A stretch of 64,000 bases of DNA from assembly GCA_964546275.1 (NCBI GenBank), contig CAZJJG010000001.1, positions 44,147 through 108,146 on the forward strand. Direction: 5' to 3'. The notes below the pieces were generated by a model. That model had not been told where the DNA came from, ran no database searches, and saw nothing but the letters and a program-made list of their open reading frames with translations. The translations under genes were made by a program, and so were the position numbers. Positions 24,872 through 32,012 of the stretch are shown here, one piece after another. This stretch comes from MED-G78 sp964546275 (GTDB lineage: Bacteria > Pseudomonadota > Gammaproteobacteria > Magnimaribacterales > D2472). Position 1 is the first letter of the stretch. Each line of letters starts with the position of its first letter.

Positions 24872-26554
24872 TTAAATTGACCAGTCAGCTTTAATTAAGT
24901 CTGATGCTTTTTCTCCAATCATTATTGTTGGAGCATTTGTATTACCACCTACTAGCGTTGGCATTATTGATGCATCAACAACTCGAAGATTAGTAACATT
25001 ATGAACTTTTAGTTCATTAGAAACGACACTCATATCGTCACTTCCCATTTTACAAGTACCTACTGGATGGTAAACAGTATCAGCTTCTTCGCGAATAGCT
25101 TGCTCTATATCAGCATCATCATTAATATTAATTGGTCTTTGAGTATCTTCTTGAATATATTTACTAAAAGGTTCTGTATTTAGTACTTTCATCATAATCT
25201 TATAACCATCGATCATATCTCTCATATCATCAGGATGACTTAAGAACTTTGGATCTATAAGCGGATCAGCAAAAGGATCGGCAGATTCTAAAGTTACTTC
25301 ACCTCGTGATTTAGGGCGTAATAAGCATGAATGGCAACTCATACCCGTACCCCAGGCACTTTTTCTTCCATGATCAATAACCATAGCTGGAGCGTAATGA
25401 AATTGAATGTTTGGAGCTTCTAAGTCATCTTTGGTCTTAATAAATGCTCCAGCCTCTGCAATAGTTGAGGTGAATACCCCTGTTTTCATAAAAACATACT
25501 TAATAATTTCAAGAGGGAATTTAAAGAAGATAGTTTTTAAATTAAAACCTATTAAATTAATAGAGTTGTATTTGTGAACTGTAAGATAATCAATGTGATC
25601 CTGGAGATTCTTTCCTACGCCAGGTAAATCTACCAGATGATCTATGCCATGTTTGGTGATTTCATTAGCCGGCCCAATTCCAGATCTTAAGAGTATTTGC
25701 GGTGAGCCAAATGCTCCTGATGAAAGAATTACTTCTTTTGAGGCATGAAAAGTGAACGTATTATTATCAGCATCTATACACTCAACACCTTTTGCAGAGT
25801 TTTCTTCAATTAGAATCTTATTAACATGAGTATCTGTAAGAACAGTTAGGTTATCTCGCTCTAATGCAGGAACAAGATAGGCTTTAGCTGCACTGCATCT
25901 TTTTCCATTTATTTGTGTAGTTTGGTAATAACCAAATCCCTCTTGATCCTCTCCATTAAAATCATCATTATAATTATATAAAGCTGAACCAGCTTCAACG
26001 AAAGATTCACATGATTCGGGTTGATGTCGAATTTTACTAACATTTAAAGGGCCATTTTGGCCATGATATTCATTATTATGTTCTTCGTTGTGTTCTGCCT
26101 TGATAAAGTAAGGTAGAACCTCATCATATGACCAGCCATCATTTCCAATTTCAGACCAATGATCATAATCCCAACGATGTCCTCTTACATAGAGCATTGC
26201 GTTGATAGAACTTGAACCGCCAAGTGTTTTACCTCTAGGCTGATAACCCTTTCTGTGCTCAAGGGTCTCATTAGACATTTTATGAACTCCGCCAGCTGAA
26301 TCAACAGCTACCGAAGCAGGCTCCGTAACAGTTACTTTTTCAAATTCTTTTTGAGGGACTGTATCGTATGCCCAACTATATTTACTTTTATCACCTAGAA
26401 ATGCAAAACCAAGTGGTACATGTAATCTAGGATCACTATCCTTAGATCCTGCTTCTATTAGACATACTGAAACATCTGGATTGGCACTTAGCCTATTTGC
26501 TAGTACACAACCTGCAGAGCCAGCTCCTAAAATTATAAAATCAAAATTTTTCAT
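24872..26554 (-). CDS. GMC-family FAD-dependent oxidoreductase (alcohol/choline dehydrogenase type)
   Basis: This flavoprotein of 560 residues oxidises an alcohol to an aldehyde. The Rossmann GAGSAGCVLANRLS is at 8-21, and the GMC signature RGKTLGGSSSINAMLYVRGH near 110. The second GMC motif, GAFGSPQILLRSGIGP, lies near 280, and C-terminal VYHPVGTCKMGSD near 490 and GGNTNAPTIMIGEKA near 539 provide the catalytic His/Asn pair. An insert of about 30 residues (near 75-105) widens the usual FAD loop. It resembles BetA and AlkJ, but choline-cluster partners are absent. Nearby P450, Baeyer-Villiger and esterase genes make an aliphatic alcohol a reasonable guess. A GGGGGA ribosome-binding site precedes the ATG. 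Confidence 0.9.
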   Translation of the reverse strand: MKNFDFIILGAGSAGCVLANRLSANPDVSVCLIEAGSKDSDPRLHVPLGFAFLGDKSKYSWAYDTVPQKEFEKVTVTEPASVAVDSAGGVHKMSNETLEHRKGYQPRGKTLGGSSSINAMLYVRGHRWDYDHWSEIGNDGWSYDEVLPYFIKAEHNEEHNNEYHGQNGPLNVSKIRHQPESCESFVEAGSALYNYNDDFNGEDQEGFGYYQTTQINGKRCSAAKAYLVPALERDNLTVLTDTHVNKILIEENSAKGVECIDADNNTFTFHASKEVILSSGAFGSPQILLRSGIGPANEITKHGIDHLVDLPGVGKNLQDHIDYLTVHKYNSINLIGFNLKTIFFKFPLEIIKYVFMKTGVFTSTIAEAGAFIKTKDDLEAPNIQFHYAPAMVIDHGRKSAWGTGMSCHSCLLRPKSRGEVTLESADPFADPLIDPKFLSHPDDMRDMIDGYKIMMKVLNTEPFSKYIQEDTQRPININDDADIEQAIREEADTVYHPVGTCKMGSDDMSVVSNELKVHNVTNLRVVDASIMPTLVGGNTNAPTIMIGEKASDLIKADWSI

Positions 26555-26759
26555 CTAATCCCCCTAAAGAATAGTACTACTATATTATTTGATTCTGCAT
26601 ATTTTATCTATATTGATATTTAAGTGTATTTAATTTGTTTAAATATGACATGAATTTAAAAGGATTGAAGAAAGACAATATTCCGGCATATATAATTAAT
26701 GCATGACTAGTTATACTATGTGTTCTTTTTATTAGAAATTTTTTTATTCATTTATATAT
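26555..26759. other. Intergenic region between the GMC gene and the microprotein array
   Basis: This 205-base AT-rich stretch separates divergent units. It should hold the minus-strand promoter of the GMC gene and a plus-strand promoter for the microproteins. TATATAAT at 26689-26696 is the best plus-strand -10, with a weak TTGAAG 20 bases upstream. An 18-codon frame (26650-26706) precedes the array but has no hydrophobic segment and may be chance. Nothing else is evident. Confidence 0.4.
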
Positions 26760-26873
26760 ATGAAAGATTTTATAGAACATTTATGGTCAACAAAGATTCT
26801 TGGTATTCCTTTAATACTTCATTTAACAATCCCGCCTCTTGTGGGCTATCTAATTGTTAAGGCATTTGCTTGA
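26760..26873 (+). CDS. Membrane microprotein 1 of a tandem array (37 residues)
   Basis: This short frame starts MKDFIEHLWSTKILGIPLIL and continues with a Pro-Pro kink (TIPPLVGYLIVKAFA), giving one membrane helix over about residues 13-36. Its TGA overlaps the next ATG as TGATG, a classic translational-coupling arrangement that supports coding for both. I do not recognise a family. The amphipathic N-terminus followed by a helix is typical of small subunits that bind larger membrane enzymes, but no such enzyme is adjacent. No Shine-Dalgarno is obvious upstream. Confidence 0.55.
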   Translation: MKDFIEHLWSTKILGIPLILHLTIPPLVGYLIVKAFA

Positions 26874-26974
26874 TGGAAGATAAAAAAGAAGATTCTGTTG
26901 GCATAATGAAGCTTGTAGGAATTTTATTTCTTAGCGTATTGTTTGGAATGTTTTTTGTTTTGGTTTTTGCTTAA
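26873..26974 (+). CDS. Membrane microprotein 2 of a tandem array (33 residues)
   Basis: The frame begins MEDKKEDSVGIMKLVG: a short, very charged N-terminus, then one strongly hydrophobic helix (about residues 11-33, ending FGMFFVLVFA). By the positive-inside rule the orientation is not clear. It overlaps the stop of microprotein 1 (TGATG) and has AAGG about ten bases upstream, inside the previous gene, which is good support for translation. The stop is six bases before microprotein 3. No family recognised. Confidence 0.55.
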   Translation: MEDKKEDSVGIMKLVGILFLSVLFGMFFVLVFA

Positions 26975-26980
26975 ATTTTC

Positions 26981-27085
26981 ATGAAAAAAAGATTTAACAC
27001 ACTGATAAAAATATTTAAGATACTAATGGTTTTAGCTTTTGTTTTAACGGCTTACAGAATTGGCATGGCTATATCTGTGTATTAG
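26981..27085 (+). CDS. Membrane microprotein 3 of a tandem array (34 residues)
   Basis: The frame begins MKKRFNTLIKIFKILMVLAF, so it has a basic N-terminus that should stay in the cytoplasm, and one membrane helix (about 11-33) with internal Tyr-Arg (TAYRIGMAISVY). It starts six bases after microprotein 2 and ends 12 bases before tRNA-Arg(TCG), so the array and the tRNA are probably one transcript. No family recognised. Coding is supported by order, spacing and composition rather than homology. Confidence 0.5.
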   Translation: MKKRFNTLIKIFKILMVLAFVLTAYRIGMAISVY

Positions 27086-27097
27086 GTTTTTAATCAT

Positions 27098-27174
27098 GCG
27101 CCTGTAGCTCAGTTGGATAGAGTACTTGGCTTCGAACCAAGGGGTCGGGAGTTCGAATCTTCCCGGGCGCGCCA
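27098..27174 (+). tRNA. tRNA-Arg (anticodon TCG)
   Basis: The 77 bases fold as a full cloverleaf. Acceptor GCGCCTG pairs with CGGGCGC (one G-T wobble), the anticodon stem CTTGG/CCAAG encloses loop CTTCGAA, and CCA is encoded at 27172-27174. It is nearly identical to the ACG isoacceptor at 8662, differing in the anticodon and a few D-loop and stem positions, so the two are recent paralogues. The opposing monooxygenase gene ends one base beyond it. Confidence 0.96.
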
Positions 27175-27175
27175 A

Positions 27176-28621
27176 TTATTTAGAATTATAAAAACGAATA
27201 GTTGAATCTTTAATTGAAAAGATTCGTACGTAAAAAATATCAATTAAATAATTTTGATAGTTTCTCCATGGAGATTTGTTGCCCTGCTTAGGCAGTCTAT
27301 CTAACGCTCTTTGAACATAACCAGAAGTAAAATCAATATATTCATCATCACTTACTGCTGTAGGGTCTTCTTGAGGCATACAGGTTGTTACTTTTTGTTT
27401 ATCCATCTGATTGAGTAATCTGCAAACATACTCACAAGTTAAGTCAGCTCTAAGAGTCCAAGATGCGTTTACGTAACCAAAAGAAAAAGCTAAATTAGGT
27501 ACTCCTCCTAACATCATCCCTTTATAGGATAATCTGTTATGAGGCTCAATGTCTCTCCCGTCAATACATACTTTTATATCATTAAGTACATTTAGTTCAA
27601 TTCCTGTTGCTGAGATAATTATGTCAGCCTTTAATTCAGTACCTGATTTTAATAAAATGCCTTCATTAGTAAATTTTTCAATATGATCAGTTACAACAGT
27701 TGCTGATTTGTCCTTAAGCGCATTAAATAGATCACCATCTGGAACAAGACACATTCTTTGATCCCAAGGCTTATAGCTTGGGGTGAAATGTTTTTCAACA
27801 TCATACTCCTCTCCCAGCTCCTCTTTAACCATTTCAATAACTCTTGTTTTAGTTCTTTCAGGATATTTTCTAGACATGAAAAAGAAAAAACTAGTAAGAA
27901 GAATATTTTTCCATCGTGTTAAAAAGTAGGCTAACTTTGCAGGAAGTACTTTTTTTAATCGGGTATTTATTACATCTTCTTCAGGTCTAGATAAGATATA
28001 GCTTGGAGATCTTTGAAGCATATGGACATGCTTAGCGCGTTTAGCTAGTGCTGGCACTAAAGTTACAGCAGTAGCTCCGCTACCTATTACGATAATATTT
28101 TTATTATCATAATTCAAAGACTCATCCCAAAATTGTGGATGTATCACTGTGCCATTAAAGTCTTCTTGATTAGGAAAATTAGGCTGAAACGGTTTGTCAT
28201 AACTGTAATAACCTCCACACATAAATAGGAAATTACAGGTAAATTTAAGCTCTTGATTATTACTTAATACATCTAGCTCCCAGTAGGACTTATCCGATAT
28301 CCAATTAGCTGCAATAATCTTATGATTAAATAATATTTTTTCTCTTATATTAAATTCATCAACAGTCTCATTAAGATAATTCATGATTGAGGTGCCGTCA
28401 GCAATCGTTTTTTTATTAATCCAAGGTTTAAATCTAAAACCTAGGGTGTGCATGTCAGAATCAGATCTTATTCCTGGGTATTTAAAAAGATCCCATGTAC
28501 CGCCAATATTATCTCTTCCCTCTAGAATAGAAAAAGATCTAGATTTACAGCTCTTTTGAAGATTGTAAGCTGCACCTATTCCTGATATTCCAGCTCCTAC
28601 TACTATTACATCTTTATGCAT
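27176..28621 (-). CDS. Flavin-containing Baeyer-Villiger-type monooxygenase (EthA-like)
   Basis: This FAD/NADPH monooxygenase of 481 residues probably inserts oxygen next to a ketone. The FAD motif GAGISGIGAAYNL is at 8-20 and GGTWDLFKYPGIRSDSDMHT near 41. The family fingerprint FNGTVIHPQFWD (FxGxxxHxxxW) lies near 154-165, followed by the NADPH-binding GSGATAVTLVPALA near 178. These features, and LQRSPSYILSRP, are closest to the EthA group. The gene is divergent from a type-B carboxylesterase across 93 bases, a pairing that would open a ketone by way of an ester. The stop sits one base from tRNA-Arg. Confidence 0.88.
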   Translation of the reverse strand: MHKDVIVVGAGISGIGAAYNLQKSCKSRSFSILEGRDNIGGTWDLFKYPGIRSDSDMHTLGFRFKPWINKKTIADGTSIMNYLNETVDEFNIREKILFNHKIIAANWISDKSYWELDVLSNNQELKFTCNFLFMCGGYYSYDKPFQPNFPNQEDFNGTVIHPQFWDESLNYDNKNIIVIGSGATAVTLVPALAKRAKHVHMLQRSPSYILSRPEEDVINTRLKKVLPAKLAYFLTRWKNILLTSFFFFMSRKYPERTKTRVIEMVKEELGEEYDVEKHFTPSYKPWDQRMCLVPDGDLFNALKDKSATVVTDHIEKFTNEGILLKSGTELKADIIISATGIELNVLNDIKVCIDGRDIEPHNRLSYKGMMLGGVPNLAFSFGYVNASWTLRADLTCEYVCRLLNQMDKQKVTTCMPQEDPTAVSDDEYIDFTSGYVQRALDRLPKQGNKSPWRNYQNYLIDIFYVRIFSIKDSTIRFYNSK

Positions 28622-28657
28622 AAAATTTATAAATTATAATTTTTTAAAATATGATTA

Positions 28658-28704
28658 TTGTCTTTATTATAACTACTGACATAATATATGTAATTAGCTA
28701 ATTA
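28658..28704 (+). promoter_or_regulatory. Esterase promoter with palindromic operator candidate
   Basis: TTGTCT (28658-28663) and TAATAT (28682-28687) are 18 bases apart and make a plausible promoter. The perfect 14-bp palindrome TAATTAGCTAATTA (28691-28704) follows, covering the expected transcription start. An AGGGG ribosome-binding site overlaps its end (28703-28707). A palindrome over the start site is a usual repressor position, but the regulator is not identified, and AT-rich palindromes also arise by chance. Confidence 0.4.
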
Positions 28705-28714
28705 GGGGTAGTTG

Positions 28715-30430
28715 ATGAAATATTTAGTGTTAGGTTTAGTAATTATTTTAGTTACATATTTATTTATTAATTCATTTAATGAAAAAATTGAATACACAGA
28801 AGAAGTTAATATCAATCAAGGGTCTCTTGCTGGATATGCTAAAGATGAAACTAATTTCTATTTAGGCATACCTTACGCTCAAGCTCCTGTAGGAGATCTT
28901 CGCTGGAAACCTCCTTTAAAACACAAGGGCTGGAAAGAGAAATTATTAGCAGTTGATCTTCCTAAGTCATGCACGCAACCAACTGGGTTCGGTCTTGGTC
29001 CATTTATTGGTCTTTGGATTGATGGATCCGGAATGAGTTGGTTTAGTAGAAAGTTGATATATTTTGGTTCAGGTCTTCTTCCATTTCTTGACGGAGGTGA
29101 GGATGGTCAATCTGAAGACTGCCTCTATCTAAATATTATGACTCCCAAGCAGAAAGAAGAAAAGCTTCCAGTAATGCTCTGGATTCATGGTGGCGGTTAT
29201 AGATTTGGAAATGGAGCAGGTGCTTATATTAATACCGACCTTCCATCCAAAGATATTGTTTTAGTTACTATTAATTATAGACTTGGTTCATTGGGATATT
29301 TTGCACACCCTACTCTGTCTGATGAATCTGAATTTAATTCATCTGGAAATTATGGAACATTAGATCAGATACAAGCTCTTAAATGGGTTCAAGAGAATAT
29401 TGAGAATTTTGGCGGTGATCCATCTAATGTAACAATTTTTGGTGAATCTGCAGGTGGTCATGCTGTAAGACAGTTAATGTCATCACCACTTTCAATAGAT
29501 TTATTCCATAAAGCTATTGCTCAAAGTAGTTATGGAATTTCTAATACTCTTAATCTAAAAAAACCAAATGGCTTAATTAAATCCGCAGAAGAGTCTGGTA
29601 AAGACTTTGTTAAAACCTTAGGTATTAATGCTGATGATGCTGATTTGTTACAAAAACTAAGAGATATACCAGCTAGAGAGCTTCAACAGGTTGGAGATGG
29701 TATGGTTGTGCCAGAAGATGCTACTAACCAAGAAGATTATGAAATATCTGCAGCATGGATGCCAAATATAGATGGATGGGTATTTGAAGATTCAGCTCTT
29801 AATGTTTCAAAATTTGGTAAAACTCATAATATTCCATTATTAATTGGATTTAATGGATTTGAAGGGTCCAGCCTTCTTCCAATGTTTTATACAAAAAATC
29901 AACATCTTAATGATGATGATTGGATTAAAACAATTTGGGAATTGGGAATGCCTGCTCATGCTAAAGAGTTGCCTGAGGGTTATAGAGCTTGGGCTGAATC
30001 AGTTGATTTAGATTCTTACTTAGCAGCTCAGAAGTTATGGGGTGATCTTAATTTTGGAAGCTCTACTTACTACTCAGCTTTGAATCACAGCAAAGTCAAT
30101 TCAGATACATATTTCTATTATTTTAATAGAGCTCCTGCTTCAAAAGATCAAATTATTGGCGCCACTCATGCTATTGAAGTTATGTATTTGTTTAATGCCT
30201 TTTTTCCAGGATGGCCTAAGAATAATATTGATGATCAGATTGGTGAGCAAATGAGAGATGATTGGACTAATTTTGCTAAGAATGGAAATCTTGAATCTTT
30301 TGGCTGGCCTAAATTTTCAGATGAAAATCAAATTCAGATGAACTATCAAGAAAAAATAGGTACAAGCAATGTACTTGAAGTTGAATTATTTAAAATTACT
30401 AATACTATTTTTGATAATCAAGAGGAATAA
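28715..30430 (+). CDS. Type-B carboxylesterase, membrane-anchored/exported
   Basis: This serine esterase of 571 residues is in the carboxylesterase/cholinesterase family. A signal-anchor covers about residues 3-20. The typical FYLGIPYAQAPVGDLRW lies near 50, the SEDCLYLNIMTP block near 130, the oxyanion-hole HGGG near 150 and the nucleophile elbow GESAGG near 248. The catalytic acid is probably Glu in the middle third, and the His lies in GATHAIEVMYLF near 486. ATG 28715 is preferred over the TTG one codon upstream because AGGGG lies seven bases before it. It is divergent from a Baeyer-Villiger monooxygenase and may hydrolyse its ester product. Confidence 0.9.
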   Translation: MKYLVLGLVIILVTYLFINSFNEKIEYTEEVNINQGSLAGYAKDETNFYLGIPYAQAPVGDLRWKPPLKHKGWKEKLLAVDLPKSCTQPTGFGLGPFIGLWIDGSGMSWFSRKLIYFGSGLLPFLDGGEDGQSEDCLYLNIMTPKQKEEKLPVMLWIHGGGYRFGNGAGAYINTDLPSKDIVLVTINYRLGSLGYFAHPTLSDESEFNSSGNYGTLDQIQALKWVQENIENFGGDPSNVTIFGESAGGHAVRQLMSSPLSIDLFHKAIAQSSYGISNTLNLKKPNGLIKSAEESGKDFVKTLGINADDADLLQKLRDIPARELQQVGDGMVVPEDATNQEDYEISAAWMPNIDGWVFEDSALNVSKFGKTHNIPLLIGFNGFEGSSLLPMFYTKNQHLNDDDWIKTIWELGMPAHAKELPEGYRAWAESVDLDSYLAAQKLWGDLNFGSSTYYSALNHSKVNSDTYFYYFNRAPASKDQIIGATHAIEVMYLFNAFFPGWPKNNIDDQIGEQMRDDWTNFAKNGNLESFGWPKFSDENQIQMNYQEKIGTSNVLEVELFKITNTIFDNQEE

Positions 30431-30802
30431 CTAAGCTTCGATTTCACCGCCATTAGAAACCCACTCTGAAAAGCCGCCTAGATTGTAGACATTGGTAAAA
30501 CCTAGATCTTGAAGAGTTTTAGCAGCGAGGGCTGATCTTATTCCTGCTGCACAATAAACTAAGATAGTTGATTCTTGTATTATTCCCATAGGGTTATTTT
30601 GAGCTTCTACACTCAACTGAAATTCAATCAAGCCGCGCGGAATATGAATAGCATCTTTTATCTTGCCAGACTGCATGACTTCAGACTCCTCTCTAACATC
30701 TACAATAAAAGCTCCATCTAAAATTAATTCATTTGATGCATCAAAGTCTAGACGTGTAACTGATTCATTTGCAGCATCTAATAATTCTGTAACTGTTGTC
30801 AT
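30431..30802 (-). CDS. Single-domain rhodanese-like sulfurtransferase
   Basis: This protein of 123 residues has one rhodanese domain. The active-site loop CAAGIRS carries Cys84, which would hold the persulfide. FIVDVREESEVMQSGKIKDAIHIPRG (about 32-57) is the usual CH2A-type stretch, and LGGFSEWVSNGG ends the domain. No signal peptide is seen, so it is cytoplasmic. A role in sulfur transfer or detoxification is typical, but the partner is unknown. The stop is immediately next to the esterase stop on the other strand, with no spacer. Confidence 0.88.
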   Translation of the reverse strand: MTTVTELLDAANESVTRLDFDASNELILDGAFIVDVREESEVMQSGKIKDAIHIPRGLIEFQLSVEAQNNPMGIIQESTILVYCAAGIRSALAAKTLQDLGFTNVYNLGGFSEWVSNGGEIEA

Positions 30803-30860
30803 AAATATAAATCCTTTGTTTAATATTTTAAATTAAATATATACTCAGTATAAATCAATT

Positions 30861-31721
30861 TCAGCTAGTAGATTTAGTTGCTGTATTAGCTACAAAAATA
30901 CCAATTAAAACCATAAAGCACCCTATTACAATTAGTGGAGTGATTTGTTCATTTAAAAATATATTGCCCCATAAAATACCAAAGACTGGCAAGAAGTAAG
31001 CAACAGTTGATGTTTTGACAGCTCCTATTTTCTCTATTAATCGAACATAACCTAAAAATGCCAAACCTGTACTTATAATACCAAGCCAAAGAACGCTAAA
31101 TATTGCTTCATTTGAAGGAAGGGTTTTAGGAATGTAATTGAGGCTAAATGGCAACATTGTTATTGCTGCATAAATTAACGACCAACCTATTAAGACAAGT
31201 TTATTGGTTGATTGAGCATGCTTTTGTATAAAGACGCCTGATAACGCATATAGGGAAGCTGCTATAAGGCACGCGAGACTAGATAAGATTGTTGTTTGTG
31301 CATTAATTGGGTTTACTAAAACCACTATGCCTATAAAACCTAGTAATAAGCCAAGAATCTGTTTAGTTGTGATGGGTTGATTAATCCAGATATAAGCAAT
31401 TATTAATGTAAACAGAGCTGTAGAAGAGTTTAATATTGAAAGCATATTAGAGTCTGAATTCAAAGATGCATATGAAAAAAGAGTGAAAGGAATAGAGCAA
31501 TTAATTAAACTCAATATAAAAATTTTGAGTTTATGTCCATATATTTGTTTTAAGTATTTTTGTTGTAAAAGAATTGGTAGGAAGAATATTCCAGCAAGGA
31601 AAAGCCTTAGATTTACTAGAAAAATTGGTCCAAACTCAGGAGTCGCAATCTTTATAAACATAAAAGCACTTCCCCAGATAGATCCAAGAAAAATTAATAA
31701 AAACCAATACTTAATTTGCAT
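30861..31721 (-). CDS. EamA/DMT-family transporter (possible metabolite exporter)
   Basis: This membrane protein of 286 residues has ten predicted helices arranged as two EamA repeats. The first starts IWGSAFMFIKIATPEFGP near residue 15. The second repeat spans about 150-280, with a GVFIQKHAQS loop between the two. Family members include exporters of amino acids and other metabolites, such as RhtA and the aromatic exporter YddG; the substrate here is not readable. No Shine-Dalgarno lies between the ATG and a strong terminator 12 bases upstream. The leader region (31734-31923) has the layout of a transcription attenuator, suggesting expression is gated before the start codon. Confidence 0.85.
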   Translation of the reverse strand: MQIKYWFLLIFLGSIWGSAFMFIKIATPEFGPIFLVNLRLFLAGIFFLPILLQQKYLKQIYGHKLKIFILSLINCSIPFTLFSYASLNSDSNMLSILNSSTALFTLIIAYIWINQPITTKQILGLLLGFIGIVVLVNPINAQTTILSSLACLIAASLYALSGVFIQKHAQSTNKLVLIGWSLIYAAITMLPFSLNYIPKTLPSNEAIFSVLWLGIISTGLAFLGYVRLIEKIGAVKTSTVAYFLPVFGILWGNIFLNEQITPLIVIGCFMVLIGIFVANTATKSTS

Positions 31722-31733
31722 ATTTAAAACTAT

Positions 31734-31766
31734 AAAAAAACCCCCAAAAACTAATTTGAGGGTTTT
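31734..31766 (-). terminator. Intrinsic terminator directly upstream of the EamA gene
   Basis: On the minus strand AAAACCCTCAAA (31766-31755) pairs over 12 bp with TTTGGGGGTTTT (31748-31737), with only one G-U pair, around the loop TTAGTT. A run of T follows directly. It sits 12 bases before the EamA ATG at 31721, so it must be bypassed for that gene to be read. As a plain terminator for ald (ending at 32013) it would be oddly far downstream. On the plus strand the T-tract is poor. Confidence 0.75.
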
Positions 31767-31900
31767 ATAAAAAACTCTGTTCGTTATAAATTATAACTTA
31801 CAGTCGAAAACTTAAGATTTGCCGTTTGTCAAAAGGCGAACCCTCCATTTCCTGATTTAATATTGATACTAATAGGACCACCTCCTTTGTAGGGTAAAAA
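31734..31900 (-). promoter_or_regulatory. Candidate attenuator leader of the EamA gene
   Basis: Four mutually exclusive pairing segments can be read on the minus strand. Segment 1 is ACCCT (31895-31891) and segment 2 is GGAGGGTT (31846-31839). Segment 3 is AACCCTC (31764-31758), the terminator's left arm, and segment 4 is the terminator's right arm. Segments 1 and 2 pair over 5 bp, 2 and 3 over 7 bp (anti-terminator), and 3 and 4 form the terminator. Segment 1 lies within the aromatic codon run of a short frame (31798-31923). This is the logic of ribosome-mediated attenuation. A TATAAT at 31958-31953 could be the -10. A different RNA switch or a small RNA is also possible. Confidence 0.4.
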
Positions 31901-31923
31901 TAAAAATATTTATAAACCCCCAT
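31798..31923 (-). CDS. Possible 41-residue leader peptide
   Basis: This short frame starts MGVYKYFYFYPTKEVVLLV. Tyr and Phe fill six of residues 4-10, as in aromatic leader peptides such as PheL. The stop (31798) lies beyond anti-terminator segment 2, so a ribosome that finishes translation would cover that segment and favour termination, while one stalled at the Tyr/Phe codons would cover segment 1 and free segment 2. No clear Shine-Dalgarno precedes the ATG, and AT-rich DNA yields Tyr/Phe codons by chance, so coding is uncertain. Confidence 0.3.
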   Translation of the reverse strand: MGVYKYFYFYPTKEVVLLVSILNQEMEGSPFDKRQILSFRL

Positions 31924-32012
31924 GACAATCTATAAATACGACACTCATAAAAATTATATACAGAGATTTAAAAAATTACTACAGATTAAACTAGATGAAT
32001 TAGATAATTATT

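Noticed and set aside
26650..26706. 18-codon frame ahead of the microprotein array
   Set aside because: Too short, not hydrophobic, not overlapped with the next gene; it could easily be chance.
8662..27174. Two nearly identical tRNA-Arg genes as boundaries of an integrated island
   Set aside because: They have different anticodons, both are intact, no integrase or direct-repeat remnant is present, and the genes between are partly core genes.
31841..31890. Two CCTCC anti-Shine-Dalgarno-like motifs on the plus strand, as if a regulatory small RNA
   Set aside because: No good plus-strand promoter and terminator frame them; the same bases are better explained as the minus-strand leader of the EamA gene.
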